Source of the DNA: Variovorax sp. OV700
GTDB lineage: Bacteria; Pseudomonadota; Gammaproteobacteria; Burkholderiales; Burkholderiaceae_C
Direction of reading: 5' to 3'
DNA: 64,000 nt
NCBI RefSeq assembly: GCF_900099805.1
Contig: NZ_FNDR01000017.1
Span: 1 to 64,000 of the forward strand
Positions 16,957 through 25,613 of the stretch are shown here, piece after piece. Each line of letters starts with the position of its first letter. The stretch's first letter is position 1. The notes under the pieces are model-generated. The model did not search any database and was not told the origin of the DNA. It saw nothing but the letters and a program-made list of their open reading frames with translations. The position numbers and the translations under genes were made by a program.

Positions 16957-17778
16957 CTAGCCTTGCAGGCCCTTCCAGAGCATGTAGGCCGCCAGCAGGT
17001 ACAGGATGCTCGCGAACACGCGCTTGAGCTTCTTCACCGGCAGGTTGTGTGCGGCCTTCGCGCCCAGCGGCGCAGTGAGCACGCTGCACACCGCGATCAC
17101 CGCGAGTGCGGGCAGCCAGATGTAGCCGAACGACCCGCCTGGCAGGCCCTGCACCGATTGCCCGCTGACCACATAGCCCAGCACGTTGGCCACTGCAATC
17201 GGAAAGCCCAGCGCGGCGCTGGTGGCGACTGCATTGTGAATGGATATGTTGCACCAGGTCATGAACGGCACGCTGACGAAGCCGCCGCCCGCACCGACCA
17301 GGCCCGAGATGAAACCGATGGCGCCGCCTGCCGACAGTTGCCCCGCAGTGCCCGGCATCTGACGCGTGGGCTTGGGCTTGCGGTCGAGGAACATCTGCGT
17401 GGCCGAGAAGCCAACGAACAGCGCGAAGACGATGGCCAGCACCGTTCCCTTGAGCAGCGCGAACACGCCGAGGCTGCCCAGCAGGCTGCCGATGACGATG
17501 CCGGGCGCAAGGCGCCGCACGATGTCCCAGCGCACCGCGCCGCGCTTGTGGTGCGCGCGCACGCTGGACACCGAGGTGAAGATGATCGTGGCCATCGAGG
17601 TGGCGATGGCCATCTTCACCGCCAGATCGGAAGCAACCCCGCGATGGCCCATGATGATCGTGATGAACGGCACCATGAGCATCCCGCCGCCGATGCCGAG
17701 CAGGCCCGCCAGAAAACCGGTGCCCAGGCCGAGCGCGGCCAATTCGGCGATCAGGACGGGGTCGAGCAGGGAAGTCAC
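16957..17778 (-). CDS. TauE/SafE-family sulfite/organosulfonate exporter
   Basis: This inner-membrane protein has 273 residues and about eight transmembrane segments. The two family repeats both carry glycine-rich turns ('GLLGIGGGMLMVPF' near residue 25 and 'GLVGAGGGFVSVPF' near 155). The GTG at 17778 is chosen, with AAGG about 8 nt upstream. The in-frame ATG at 17820 falls in the loop of a strong intrinsic terminator, so it cannot be a usual start. The gene therefore begins only 12 nt after that terminator's U-tract and depends on read-through or an unseen promoter. The substrate is unknown. Confidence 0.9.
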   Translation of the reverse strand: MTSLLDPVLIAELAALGLGTGFLAGLLGIGGGMLMVPFITIIMGHRGVASDLAVKMAIATSMATIIFTSVSSVRAHHKRGAVRWDIVRRLAPGIVIGSLLGSLGVFALLKGTVLAIVFALFVGFSATQMFLDRKPKPTRQMPGTAGQLSAGGAIGFISGLVGAGGGFVSVPFMTWCNISIHNAVATSAALGFPIAVANVLGYVVSGQSVQGLPGGSFGYIWLPALAVIAVCSVLTAPLGAKAAHNLPVKKLKRVFASILYLLAAYMLWKGLQG

Positions 17779-17790
17779 GCAGCGGGCCTT

Positions 17791-17831
17791 GAAAAAAAGC
17801 AACGGCCCCGTGCAGTGCATGCAGGGGCCGT
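17791..17831 (-). terminator. Intrinsic terminator after 6S RNA
   Basis: On the minus strand ACGGCCCC (17831-17824) pairs with GGGGCCGT (17809-17802) across a 14-nt loop. TGC and a run of seven T (17798-17792) follow. The stem is perfect and GC-rich. It lies just beyond the 6S RNA and before the tauE start, so it should end transcripts coming from ssrS/zapA. Confidence 0.85.
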
Positions 17832-17840
17832 ATGTACGAA

Positions 17841-18022
17841 AAAGGTGTCTGCAAGTGGGCGCCGAACCCGCATCCTGAACCAGGGTTCAGGTGGGCGAGG
17901 GCAGCAAGACTTCGGGTTCATCTAACGCGAGATGATCACGCCCGTCAAGCGATGTACCAAGCCCGGCTCCGGAGAGCATTGGAACAAGGAAATATTAAGC
18001 CCGACGCGCACCGCAGACAGTT
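17841..18022 (-). ncRNA. ssrS: 6S RNA
   Basis: 6S RNA mimics an open promoter and sequesters sigma70 RNA polymerase in stationary phase. The evidence is a roughly 182-nt transcript on the minus strand downstream of zapA, the usual proteobacterial location. Its ends pair (GTCTGC...GTG with CAC...GCAGAC). Internal landmarks match E. coli 6S: 'AATATTT', 'GCTCTCCGGAGC' at the centre, and a 'CCTGAACCCTGGTTCAGG' hairpin on the 3' side. A TAAAAT -10 box (18031-18026) lies about 4 nt before the mapped start. Exact ends are estimated, and the mature 3' end is probably made by trimming. Confidence 0.85.
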
Positions 18023-18058
18023 CGGATTTTACGCCTCTGGCGGACCGGACGCGGCCGC

Positions 18059-18406
18059 TCAGAGCAAATGATCATCGCCCGCGAGGGCTTGATCGAGTTT
18101 CTGGATGAGTTGCGCGGCCTTGGCATCGGCTTCGCCGGCCTCGCCGATTTCGCGCACGGGAGCCATGGCAGCAGGTGCGGATGCCGCTGCAGCCGCGGCG
18201 GCGGTCTGTTGCGCGGCCAGGTCGAAAGCCAGGTTCAACGAGGCCAGCACTGCGATGCGGTCGCGTGCTTTTACTTTGCCGGCATCGCGGATCTTGCACA
18301 TGGCGGCGTCCACGCGATCGACCGCATCGCGCAGCTGCGCCTCGCCGCCATCGGGGCAGCCGAGCAGATAGCTCTGGCCCATGATCTGAACTTCAATCTG
18401 CTTCAT
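18059..18406 (-). CDS. zapA: Cell division protein ZapA
   Basis: ZapA binds FtsZ and bundles protofilaments at the Z-ring. The 115-residue protein has the N-terminal beta/alpha domain ('IEVQIMGQSYLLGCP...', residues 3-20; 'LRDAVDRVDAAMCKI') and a C-terminal coiled coil. An Ala-rich stretch (about 68-80) interrupts the helix and makes it slightly longer than E. coli ZapA. It overlaps the upstream ZapB-like gene by 4 nt (ATGA), and 6S RNA follows it. Confidence 0.93.
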   Translation of the reverse strand: MKQIEVQIMGQSYLLGCPDGGEAQLRDAVDRVDAAMCKIRDAGKVKARDRIAVLASLNLAFDLAAQQTAAAAAAASAPAAMAPVREIGEAGEADAKAAQLIQKLDQALAGDDHLL

Positions 18407-18627
18407 GCGGGGGAATCTTCGGAAGGTGGTTCGGCCGGCAGCCGCTCGAGCAGCGCATCGAGGCGCGTGCGAGCCGCGGCGAGCCGCGACTTGAGTGCGT
18501 CGCGCTCGCGCGTGAGCGCTTCGACCTGCTCCTGCAGCAGCGCATTGGTGCGCTGCACCTCTTCATGACGCACGAGCAGGCGTTCCACACGCTCGGCGAT
18601 CTGGTCGATGGGGCTGGAGGCGGGCAT
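18403..18627 (-). CDS. ZapB-like coiled-coil protein (TIGR02449-like)
   Basis: This 74-residue protein is almost entirely one predicted coiled coil ('VERLLVRHEEVQRTNALLQE' onward, with heptad Leu spacing) and an acidic, Pro-rich tail. Its size and fixed position immediately before zapA match the TIGR02449 family, presumed partners in divisome assembly. The start at 18627 is chosen because the upstream part of the open frame runs into the cobalamin riboswitch on the other strand and loses coding character. Its stop overlaps the zapA start (ATGA). Confidence 0.82.
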   Translation of the reverse strand: MPASSPIDQIAERVERLLVRHEEVQRTNALLQEQVEALTRERDALKSRLAAARTRLDALLERLPAEPPSEDSPA

Positions 18628-18713
18628 GGTTGGCGATTGTAGTTTCCCGCCGAACAACGGACGGCGCAACTTTTGGCTTACTGCGCCGGCGAAGGCCCTA
18701 AAATCCTGCCCGT

Positions 18714-18930
18714 TGGTGCCTGCGGCGTGGTTCACACGACGCGGTTCAACGGGAAGCAGGAGTGAACGCCCCCGGCGGAACCGGGCCGAAGCCGCCTGCG
18801 CTGCCCCCGCAACGGTCAAGCAGTCGACGCCGCAAGCGTCAATCTCATCCATCCAGCCACTGGGTGCCCTGAAACAGGCACCTGGGAAGGCGGTGAGGTC
18901 GCACTGCCAGCCCGGATACCGGCCAACGAG
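18714..18930 (+). promoter_or_regulatory. Cobalamin (AdoCbl) riboswitch
   Basis: The approximately 217-nt leader has the conserved cobalamin-riboswitch elements in order: 'AACGGGAAGCAGG' (18754-18766), 'GCTGCCCCCGCAACGGT' (18801-18817), the B12 box 'AGCCACTG' (18855-18862), 'CCTGGGAAGGCGG' (18882-18894), and the closing 'GCCAGCCCGGATACCGGCC' block. It precedes btuB by about 104 nt. Binding of adenosylcobalamin should switch off btuB and the following operon. Exact P1 ends are approximate. Confidence 0.93.
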
Positions 18931-19034
18931 GCGGCTACCGCGTGCGCGATCGATATCGATGCACGAGGCAGCCATTGCGCCCAAACGCTGGCGGGGAGGC
19001 CGGCGACGGGCATAGACGTTCGTTCGCTCCATTC

Positions 19035-20984
19035 ATGACTTCCTGTGATTCCCTTCCCCTCGGCCGTGTTCCCGCGCCCCGCCGCCGCCTTGCCTGCCTG
19101 CCGCTGGCGCTGGCCTCCGCTTTCGGCGGCATAGCCCTGTTTCAGCTGCCCTTCGCGGCGCATGCGCAGCAAGACGCAGCCGCTCCCGTACTCGGGGAAA
19201 CCGTGGTCACGGCCAACCGCACGCCGCAGCCGTTGTCGGACCTGGTGGGTGACGTGTCGGTCATCGACCGGCAGACCATCGAGCGCAGCGGCGCGGTCGG
19301 CGTGGCCGATGTGCTGGCGCGCCTGCCCGGCATCGAGATCACGCGCAGCGGCGGCGTGGGGAACACCACCAGCCTTTACATTCGCGGCGCGGAGACGCGC
19401 TTCACGGCCGTGTACGTCGACGGCGTGCGTGTCGATTCGCAATCGACCGGCGGCGCCGGCTGGGAGAGCATTCCCCTCTCGCAGATCGACCGCATCGAAG
19501 TGCTTCGCGGCCCGGCTGCCGCGGTGTACGGCTCCGACGCTGTGGGCGGCGTGATCCAGCTCTTCACCAAGCGCGGCGAAGAAGGCGTGTCTCCCTATGC
19601 GGGCGTCGGCTTCGGCAGCCATGGCCTGCGCAAGGCCGAAGCCGGCGTGAGCGGAAAGTCCGGCGCGCTGGACTATTCGCTGGGTGTCGCGCATGAGGAG
19701 AGCAGGGGCTTCAACGTGCAGCCTCTGGACAAGCGCACACCCTCGAGAGACGGCTACACCAGCCCCGACCGCGACGGCTACCACAGCAACTCCGGCAACC
19801 TGCGGCTCGGCTACCAGCTCACGCCCGACCAGCGGCTCGACGCGACGCTGCTCTACAGCGATGTGGAAGCGGGCTATGACGAACAGGTCAGCGCCAGGGC
19901 CCGCCCGCCGATCCAGTTCAGGAACGACATCGGCAACAACACGCTGCGCACGGCCGGGCTTTCGTGGTCGGCCAAGTGGAACGATGTGTACAGCACGCGC
20001 GTGCAGGTCACCGATTCGCAAGCGGTTTACAAGACCCAGCCTTCGTTCTATCGCACCGAGACGAACCTTCGCGGCTACCTGTTCCAGAACGAATTCCGCT
20101 TCGGCCCGCACTTGGTGACGGCCACGCTCGAACGCCGTGAAGACGCGCTGGAAAATGCACCGACCACCTTCACCGGCCTGCTCGCGAGCAAGCGCTCGCA
20201 GGATGCAGTCTCGCTCGGCTACGGCTTCGTGCAGGGTGCCCATTCGCTCCAGCTGCACGTGCGCCGCGACGACGACAGCGAGTTCGGCGGCAAGACCACC
20301 GGCAGCGCGGCCTACGGCTTCTCGATCACACCCAAGCTGCGCGCTACGGTGTCGGCTGGAACTTCTTTCCGCGCGCCCACGCTGTACCAGCGTTTCAGCG
20401 AATACGGCACGCCCAGCCTCAAGCCCGAGTCGGGCCGCAACGTCGAACTGGGCTTGCGCTACACCGATGGCGGCACGCATGCGGGTATCGTGGTCTACCA
20501 GAACCGCGTCAACAATCTGATCGTGTTCGACGGCTCGGCCACCAACTGCCCTTCCGGCTTCGGCTGCTATGCCAGTACCGCGCGTGCCCGCTACCAGGGC
20601 GTGACGCTGTCGGGCGGCCACCGCATCGGCGACCTGACCTTGCGCGCCTCGGCGGATTTCCAGGATCCGCGCGACCTGGACACCGACCACCTGCTGGCGC
20701 GACGCGCCCGCCGTCACGGCACGCTGGGCGCCGACTGGCGCATTGCCGGCTGGACGCTGGGCGCCGAAATCCAATCGTCGAGCAAACGCTTCGACGATGC
20801 GGCCAACACCCGCACCCTGGGCGGCTACACGGTGCTGAACCTGGTGGCCAGCACGCAGATCACGCGCGACATCGGCCTGGTGGCGCGCGTGGACAATGTG
20901 GGCGACAAGGACTACACACTGGCGCGCGGCTACGCCACCGGCGGCCGCAACGCTTACATCGGCCTGAAGTGGACACCGCAATAA
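19035..20984 (+). CDS. btuB: TonB-dependent vitamin B12 outer-membrane receptor
   Basis: It imports cobalamin/cobinamide across the outer membrane using TonB energy. The 649-residue precursor has a signal peptide ending in 'AAHAQQ' (about residue 44), a TonB box-like 'ETVVTANR' at the mature N-terminus, a plug domain (about 60-170; 'IERSGAVGVADVLARLPGIEI', 'VLRGPAAAVYGSDAVGGVI') and a 22-strand barrel ending in aromatic-rich 'NAYIGLKWTPQ'. The cobalamin riboswitch directly upstream identifies the substrate. The ATG at 19035 is the first after the riboswitch that leaves an intact signal peptide. Confidence 0.93.
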   Translation: MTSCDSLPLGRVPAPRRRLACLPLALASAFGGIALFQLPFAAHAQQDAAAPVLGETVVTANRTPQPLSDLVGDVSVIDRQTIERSGAVGVADVLARLPGIEITRSGGVGNTTSLYIRGAETRFTAVYVDGVRVDSQSTGGAGWESIPLSQIDRIEVLRGPAAAVYGSDAVGGVIQLFTKRGEEGVSPYAGVGFGSHGLRKAEAGVSGKSGALDYSLGVAHEESRGFNVQPLDKRTPSRDGYTSPDRDGYHSNSGNLRLGYQLTPDQRLDATLLYSDVEAGYDEQVSARARPPIQFRNDIGNNTLRTAGLSWSAKWNDVYSTRVQVTDSQAVYKTQPSFYRTETNLRGYLFQNEFRFGPHLVTATLERREDALENAPTTFTGLLASKRSQDAVSLGYGFVQGAHSLQLHVRRDDDSEFGGKTTGSAAYGFSITPKLRATVSAGTSFRAPTLYQRFSEYGTPSLKPESGRNVELGLRYTDGGTHAGIVVYQNRVNNLIVFDGSATNCPSGFGCYASTARARYQGVTLSGGHRIGDLTLRASADFQDPRDLDTDHLLARRARRHGTLGADWRIAGWTLGAEIQSSSKRFDDAANTRTLGGYTVLNLVASTQITRDIGLVARVDNVGDKDYTLARGYATGGRNAYIGLKWTPQ

Positions 20985-21023
20985 GCCAACCCGGCACAAA
21001 CAGCGAACCCAGCGCTGCTGCGC

Positions 21024-21605
21024 ATGCCCATGCTTGAGCACGAACTCATCCTCGGCGGCCAGAAGAGCGGCAAGTCGCGGCGCGCCGAACAGCGCGCCAT
21101 CGACTGGCTGGCCGAGGCGCCAGCCACGCGGCGCGCGGTGCTCATTGCCACGGGCCAGGCCCACGACAACGAAATGCGCGAGCGCATCGCACGTCACCAG
21201 GCCGACCGCGCGCAGCGCGTGCCCGACATGCGCACCGTGGAGGAACCCGTCGAGTTGGCGCGCGAAATCGTCACCCAGAGTGCGGCCGACACGCTGGTGG
21301 TGATCGACTGCCTCACGCTCTGGCTCACCAACCTGCTGATGCCGCTGCGCTCCGAATCGGCGAGGCCGATCACGCGCACGCCGGCGACGCATGTCGCCAT
21401 GCTGCTGGTCGCGCTGCGCGAAGCACGCGGACCGGTGGTGCTGGTCGGCAACGAGATCGGCCTGGGCGTGATTCCGCTTGGCGGCGAAACGCGGGCCTTC
21501 GTCGATGCGCTGGGGCGCCTCAACCAGGACGTGGCGGCCGCGTGCGGCCGGGTCACGCTGATGGTGGCCGGATTGCCGCTGACCTTGAAGGCGCCTGCCG
21601 CATGA
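21024..21605 (+). CDS. cobU: Adenosylcobinamide kinase / adenosylcobinamide-phosphate guanylyltransferase
   Basis: It phosphorylates adenosylcobinamide and then caps it with GMP, giving AdoCbi-GDP for CobS. The 193-residue protein has a Walker A 'GGQKSGKSRRAE' at residues 11-22, the guanylylation-site region 'RIARHQADRAQRVPDMRTVEEP' (a His acts as the GMP acceptor in the family) and 'DCLTLWLTNLL' near residue 97. Its end overlaps btuF by 4 nt, so uptake and activation genes are translated together. Confidence 0.95.
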   Translation: MPMLEHELILGGQKSGKSRRAEQRAIDWLAEAPATRRAVLIATGQAHDNEMRERIARHQADRAQRVPDMRTVEEPVELAREIVTQSAADTLVVIDCLTLWLTNLLMPLRSESARPITRTPATHVAMLLVALREARGPVVLVGNEIGLGVIPLGGETRAFVDALGRLNQDVAAACGRVTLMVAGLPLTLKAPAA

Positions 21606-22471
21606 CAAGACACTGGATTCGCTCTTTCTCGCTCGCTATTGGCCTGGGCGTTTTCGCGCTGGCGGCGCACGCCCTCGACGTGGTCGACGAGCGCGGCGTG
21701 ACTGTGACCTTGCCGCAACCGCCGCAGCGCATCGTCACGCTGCTGCCGTCGTTGACCGAAGGGGTCTGCGCACTGGGTGCATGTTCGCGCCTGGTAGGCA
21801 TCGACAACTATTCCAATTCGCCGAACGCGGTGCTTGCCTTGCCTCGGCTGGGCGGCGGAATCGACCCCAATGTCGAAGCCATCGTGGCACTGCGGCCCGA
21901 TGCGGTGCTGCTTGCCAAGTCGTCGCGCGTGACCCAGCGGCTCGAGGCGCTGGGCCTCAAGGTGGTGGTGCTCGAACCCAAGAGCCATGCCGACGTACGG
22001 CGCGTGCTCGACAAGCTCGACCAGGTGCTTGGTACCCGCGAGGCCGCGAACATCTGGCGCGTGATCGATGCCAGCGTGTCGGCCGCGGCAGAGTCGCTGC
22101 CGGCCGCCGCGAAGGGCCAGCGCGTCTACTTCGAGGTCAACAGCGCGCCCTATGCGGCCGGTGAGTCTTCGTTCATCGGCGAGACGCTCACGCGCCTGGG
22201 CATGAAGAACATCGTGCCGGCTTCGCTCGGCCCTTTTCCCAAGCTCAACCCCGAATACGTGGTGCGCGCCAATCCCGATCTCATCATGGTCAGCGTGCGC
22301 AGCGCAGCGGGCATGGAGCAGCGCCCCGGCTGGAGCGGCATTCGCGCGGTGCGCGAAGGGCGCATCTGCCGCTTCGATGCCGCAGAGGCCGACGTGCTCG
22401 TGCGCCCCGGCCCGCGCATGGACGAGGCCGCGAGGCTCATGGCCCGTTGCATCGCGGAGAAAGCCGGTTGA
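21602..22471 (+). CDS. btuF: Periplasmic cobalamin/corrinoid-binding protein
   Basis: This 289-residue ABC-transporter binding protein of the BtuF/FepB type has a signal peptide cut after 'AAHA' (about residue 23). The two lobes joined by a long helix are recognisable from 'PQRIVTLLPSLTEGVCALGA' and 'VEAIVALRPDAVLL' in lobe one and 'NPEYVVRANPDLIMV' in lobe two. It passes B12 from BtuB to the BtuCD permease, whose genes follow. The ATG overlaps the cobU stop. Confidence 0.9.
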   Translation: MTRHWIRSFSLAIGLGVFALAAHALDVVDERGVTVTLPQPPQRIVTLLPSLTEGVCALGACSRLVGIDNYSNSPNAVLALPRLGGGIDPNVEAIVALRPDAVLLAKSSRVTQRLEALGLKVVVLEPKSHADVRRVLDKLDQVLGTREAANIWRVIDASVSAAAESLPAAAKGQRVYFEVNSAPYAAGESSFIGETLTRLGMKNIVPASLGPFPKLNPEYVVRANPDLIMVSVRSAAGMEQRPGWSGIRAVREGRICRFDAAEADVLVRPGPRMDEAARLMARCIAEKAG

Positions 22472-22485
22472 GCCGCGCGGATCTC

Positions 22486-23496
22486 ATGCACACACACCAT
22501 CGGCGCCGCGTCTGGCTCTTCGGCTTTGCCCTGCTGGGCGTGGGCTGCGCATTGGCGGTGTTCGGCCTGGGAATCGGCAGTACCGGCTTCCAAAGCCTGC
22601 TCGCGGCGCGGCACGATGCGGTGGCGTTGCAGATCGTGTGGGACATCCGGCTGCCGCGCACGCTCGGCGCGTGGCTTGCGGGTGCACTGCTCGGCCTCGC
22701 GGGTTCGGTGGCCCAGGGCTTGTTCCGCAATCCGCTGGCCGATCCCTACCTGCTCGGCAGCGCCTCGGGCGCCTCGCTGGGAGTGGCGGTGGCGCTCATG
22801 CTGTTCGGCGGCTCGGCCGCCAGCATGCAATGGGCGATGCGCCTGGGGCTCACTGGCGCGGCCTTCGTGGGGGCGGTGTGCGCGGTGATGCTCACGCTGA
22901 TGCTGGCGCGCGGGGTGCAGCAGACCTTGCGGCTGCTGCTCGCCGGCGTGATCGTCGGCGTGGTGCTCGGCGCCGCCAAGGACCTGATCACCATCGCTTC
23001 GGCCGACATCCTGCAGGCCCTGCAGGGCTTCATCCTGGGCAGCACCGGCCTGGTCGGCTGGAGCGCGTGCGCGGTGATGGCCGCCGTCGGCGCGGTGTGC
23101 CTACTGCTGGGCTGGGCGCTCGCGCCGGTGCTCGATGGCCTCGCGCTCGGAGAAGCGACGGCGCGCAGCCTGGGACTTCCGCTCGGTGCGATGCGCGCCG
23201 CGCTGGTGGTGGTGCTCGCGCTGGCCACCGGCGCGGCCGTGGCGCAGACCGGCCTGATCGCTTTCGTGGGCCTGGCCGCGCCGCACCTCGTGCGTTCCGT
23301 GGTCAAGACAACGCACGCGGGATTGATCGTGCTGTCGGCCGCGATGGGCGGCTTGCTGCTGATGGCGGCCGACCTGCTGGCGCGCTGGCTCATTGCGCCG
23401 CAGGAACTGCCCGTGGGCGTGCTCACCGCCGTGCTCGGCGGCAGCTATCTGCTGTGGCTGATGCACAGGCGCGGCGCACGGGGCGGCGTGGCATGA
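22486..23496 (+). CDS. btuC: Cobalamin ABC-transporter permease (FecCD family)
   Basis: This 336-residue protein has about ten transmembrane helices of the FecCD/BtuC type. 'DIRLPRTLGAWLAGALLGLAG' near residue 62, 'NPLADPYLLGSASGASLG' near 85 and the ATPase-docking loop 'GEATARSLGLPLGAMRA' near 222 are diagnostic. Two starts are possible: the ATG at 22486, used here, or a TTG at 22468 that overlaps the btuF stop (TTGA) and is better placed for coupling. It ends with a 4-nt overlap on btuD. Confidence 0.93.
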   Translation: MHTHHRRRVWLFGFALLGVGCALAVFGLGIGSTGFQSLLAARHDAVALQIVWDIRLPRTLGAWLAGALLGLAGSVAQGLFRNPLADPYLLGSASGASLGVAVALMLFGGSAASMQWAMRLGLTGAAFVGAVCAVMLTLMLARGVQQTLRLLLAGVIVGVVLGAAKDLITIASADILQALQGFILGSTGLVGWSACAVMAAVGAVCLLLGWALAPVLDGLALGEATARSLGLPLGAMRAALVVVLALATGAAVAQTGLIAFVGLAAPHLVRSVVKTTHAGLIVLSAAMGGLLLMAADLLARWLIAPQELPVGVLTAVLGGSYLLWLMHRRGARGGVA

Positions 23497-24275
23497 GCAC
23501 TCATATCCCCGCACTTGAAGCGCGCAGCGTGAGCGCCACGCTCGGCTCCGCCGAGGTGCTGCACGGCATCGACCTGAAGCTCGGCGCCGCGCGCTGGACC
23601 AGCGTGGTCGGGCCGAACGGCGCGGGCAAGTCGACCTTGCTCAAGGCGCTTGCGGGGTTGCTCCCGCACCGCGGCGAGGTCTTTCTTTTCGGCGAAGCGG
23701 CGGCCAAGGTGCCGGGGCGCGTTCGTGCGCAGCGCCTGTCGTGGCTCGGTCAGAGCGGCGCGGCGGGCGAGGGCGGTGCCGACGACCTGATGGTCTACGA
23801 CATTGCCATGCTCGGCCGCCTGCCGCACCAGCGCTGGCTTGCCGCGCCGAGCAAGGCGGACCGAGAAGCGGTGGAGCGCGCGTTGCGCAGCACCCAAGCC
23901 TGGGAGTGGCGCGAACGGCCGCTCGGGCAGCTCTCGGGCGGCGAGCGCCAGCGCGTGCTGCTGGCCCGTGCGCTGGCCGTGGAGGCCGAGCTGCTGCTGA
24001 TGGACGAGCCGCTCGCCAACCTCGACCCCCCGCACCAGTCCGACTGGATGCAGACCACGCGGGCCCTGGTGGCGGAGGGTCGCACCGTGGTCAGCGTGCT
24101 GCACGAACTCCCGATGGCGCTGGCCGCCGACGAACTGGTGGTGATGAATCACGGCCGCGTGGTGCACCATGGCGGCAGCAGCGACGCGGTCACCCACGCC
24201 GCGCTCGAAGAGGTGTTCGACCATCGCATCCGCGTGCACCGCGTGGCCGACCAGTGGATCGCACTGCCGAACTGA
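23493..24275 (+). CDS. btuD: Cobalamin ABC-transporter ATPase
   Basis: This 260-residue ABC ATPase energises corrinoid uptake. It has Walker A 'GPNGAGKST' (about 40-48), the Q-loop region 'LSWLGQSG' near 81, signature 'LSGGERQR' near 148, Walker B 'LLLMDEPLANLD' near 168 and switch His 'SVLHELPMAL' near 200. All catalytic residues are present. It reads as a unit with btuF and btuC. Confidence 0.94.
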   Translation: MSTHIPALEARSVSATLGSAEVLHGIDLKLGAARWTSVVGPNGAGKSTLLKALAGLLPHRGEVFLFGEAAAKVPGRVRAQRLSWLGQSGAAGEGGADDLMVYDIAMLGRLPHQRWLAAPSKADREAVERALRSTQAWEWRERPLGQLSGGERQRVLLARALAVEAELLLMDEPLANLDPPHQSDWMQTTRALVAEGRTVVSVLHELPMALAADELVVMNHGRVVHHGGSSDAVTHAALEEVFDHRIRVHRVADQWIALPN

Positions 24276-24304
24276 CGAGCATCAACACAAGGCCTACATA
24301 CATC

Positions 24305-24874
24305 ATGCAAATCGAAACTCCCCCCACTGAAAAGCCGTACGACAAAGCCGAAGGCGAGCGCCGCGGCATCGTCATCGTCAACACCGGCGACGGCAAGGGC
24401 AAGAGCACCGCGGCCTTCGGCCTGGCGCTGCGTGCGCACGGCCGTGGCAAGGCCGTGAAGATCTACCAGTTCATGAAAGTGCCCTCGGCCCGTTTCGGCG
24501 AGCACCGCATGTTCGAGCAGCTCGGCATTCCGATCCAAGGCCTGGGCGACGGCTTCAGCTGGAAGAGCCAGGACCTCGAGCACTCGGCCGAGCTGGCGCG
24601 CGACGGCTGGGAAAAAGCCAGAGCGGCGATTCTGTCCGGCGAGTTCTTCCTGGTGGTGCTCGATGAGATTACCTATCCGCTCATCTACGGCTGGCTGCCG
24701 CTTCAGGGTGTGCTCGAAACGCTGCGCGCGCGGCCCAAGCACGTGCACGTGGTGCTGACCGGCCGTCGCTGCCCGCCGGAGATTGTCGAGCTGGCCGACA
24801 CCGTGACCGAGATGGCCATGGTCAAGCACGCATTCAAGGCCGGCATTCCAGCGCAGCGCGGCATCGAGGATTGA
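24305..24874 (+). CDS. cobO: Corrinoid adenosyltransferase (CobA/CobO/BtuR type)
   Basis: It transfers the 5'-deoxyadenosyl group of ATP to cob(I)inamide or cob(I)yrinic acid diamide, making the coenzyme form. The 189-residue protein has the unusual P-loop 'NTGDGKGKSTAAFGLALRA' (about residues 25-43), 'VKIYQFMK' near 52 and 'VVLDEITYPLIYGWL' near 117. Length matches CobO and BtuR. It lies between transport and DMB genes in the riboswitch-controlled operon. Confidence 0.95.
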   Translation: MQIETPPTEKPYDKAEGERRGIVIVNTGDGKGKSTAAFGLALRAHGRGKAVKIYQFMKVPSARFGEHRMFEQLGIPIQGLGDGFSWKSQDLEHSAELARDGWEKARAAILSGEFFLVVLDEITYPLIYGWLPLQGVLETLRARPKHVHVVLTGRRCPPEIVELADTVTEMAMVKHAFKAGIPAQRGIED

Positions 24875-24879
24875 GTTCG

Positions 24880-25563
24880 ATGTCGCAAGCCTTCGCGGCC
24901 CACGAGGTGAGGGCGGTGTACCGCGCGATCCATGAGCGGCGCGACATGCGTCACTTCGCAGGGGGTCAGGTAGCGCCCGAGTTGCTGCGCCGGCTGCTCG
25001 AAGCGGCGCACCACGCGCCCAGTGTCGGATTCATGCAGCCGTGGCGGTTCATTCGCGTTCGCGACGGTGCCTTGCGCCAGCGTCTGCACGATGTGATCGA
25101 GCGCGAACGCGCGCTGACGGCCCGCGCCCTCGGCGAGCGCGAAGACGCGTTCATGCGGCTCAAGGTGCAGGGCGTGCTCGATGCGGCCGAACTGCTGGCC
25201 GTGTCGCTGGCCGACGGCCGTGAGCAGCATGTGTTCGGCCGACGCACCTTGCCGCAGATGGACCTGGCCTCGGCGTCCTGCGCCATCCAGAACCTCTGGC
25301 TTGCGGCGCGTGCCGAAGGGCTGGGCATGGGCTGGGTCTCGCTGTTCGATCCCGCCGAGGTGTCGGCCCTGCTGGGCCTGCCCGAGGGTGCGGAACCGAT
25401 CGCGCTGCTGTGCCTGGGCCCGGTGCACGATTTCTACGAAGAGCCGATGCTGCAACGCGAACGCTGGGCCCGGCGCGAGCCCTTGTCGGCGCTGGTGTTC
25501 GACGAACGCTGGGGCCAGCCGTCGGACCTGTTTCCCACCCCGTCTTCCGTGGAGCCTGCCTGA
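24880..25563 (+). CDS. bluB: 5,6-dimethylbenzimidazole synthase
   Basis: BluB cannibalises reduced FMN with oxygen to make dimethylbenzimidazole, the lower ligand of B12. The 227-residue nitroreductase-fold protein has 'RRDMRHF' near 20, 'HHAPSVGFMQPWRFI' near 45 and 'GLGMGWVSLFDP' near 150, the typical BluB motifs. The ATG at 24880 is chosen; the in-frame TTG at 24871 would sit only 2 nt from the GAGG site. With CobT (39020-40069) it supplies activated DMB, which implies an aerobic route. Confidence 0.94.
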   Translation: MSQAFAAHEVRAVYRAIHERRDMRHFAGGQVAPELLRRLLEAAHHAPSVGFMQPWRFIRVRDGALRQRLHDVIERERALTARALGEREDAFMRLKVQGVLDAAELLAVSLADGREQHVFGRRTLPQMDLASASCAIQNLWLAARAEGLGMGWVSLFDPAEVSALLGLPEGAEPIALLCLGPVHDFYEEPMLQRERWARREPLSALVFDERWGQPSDLFPTPSSVEPA

Positions 25564-25613
25564 TGCTGGCCTTCGATGCCGTCCTGTTCGTCACCGCTGC
25601 CTGATTCGCGAGA

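Noticed and set aside
17779..17820. N-terminal extension of the TauE/SafE protein from the ATG at 17820
   Set aside because: That ATG lies in the loop of the intrinsic terminator and the extra residues precede the normal family start; the GTG at 17778 with an AAGG site is better.
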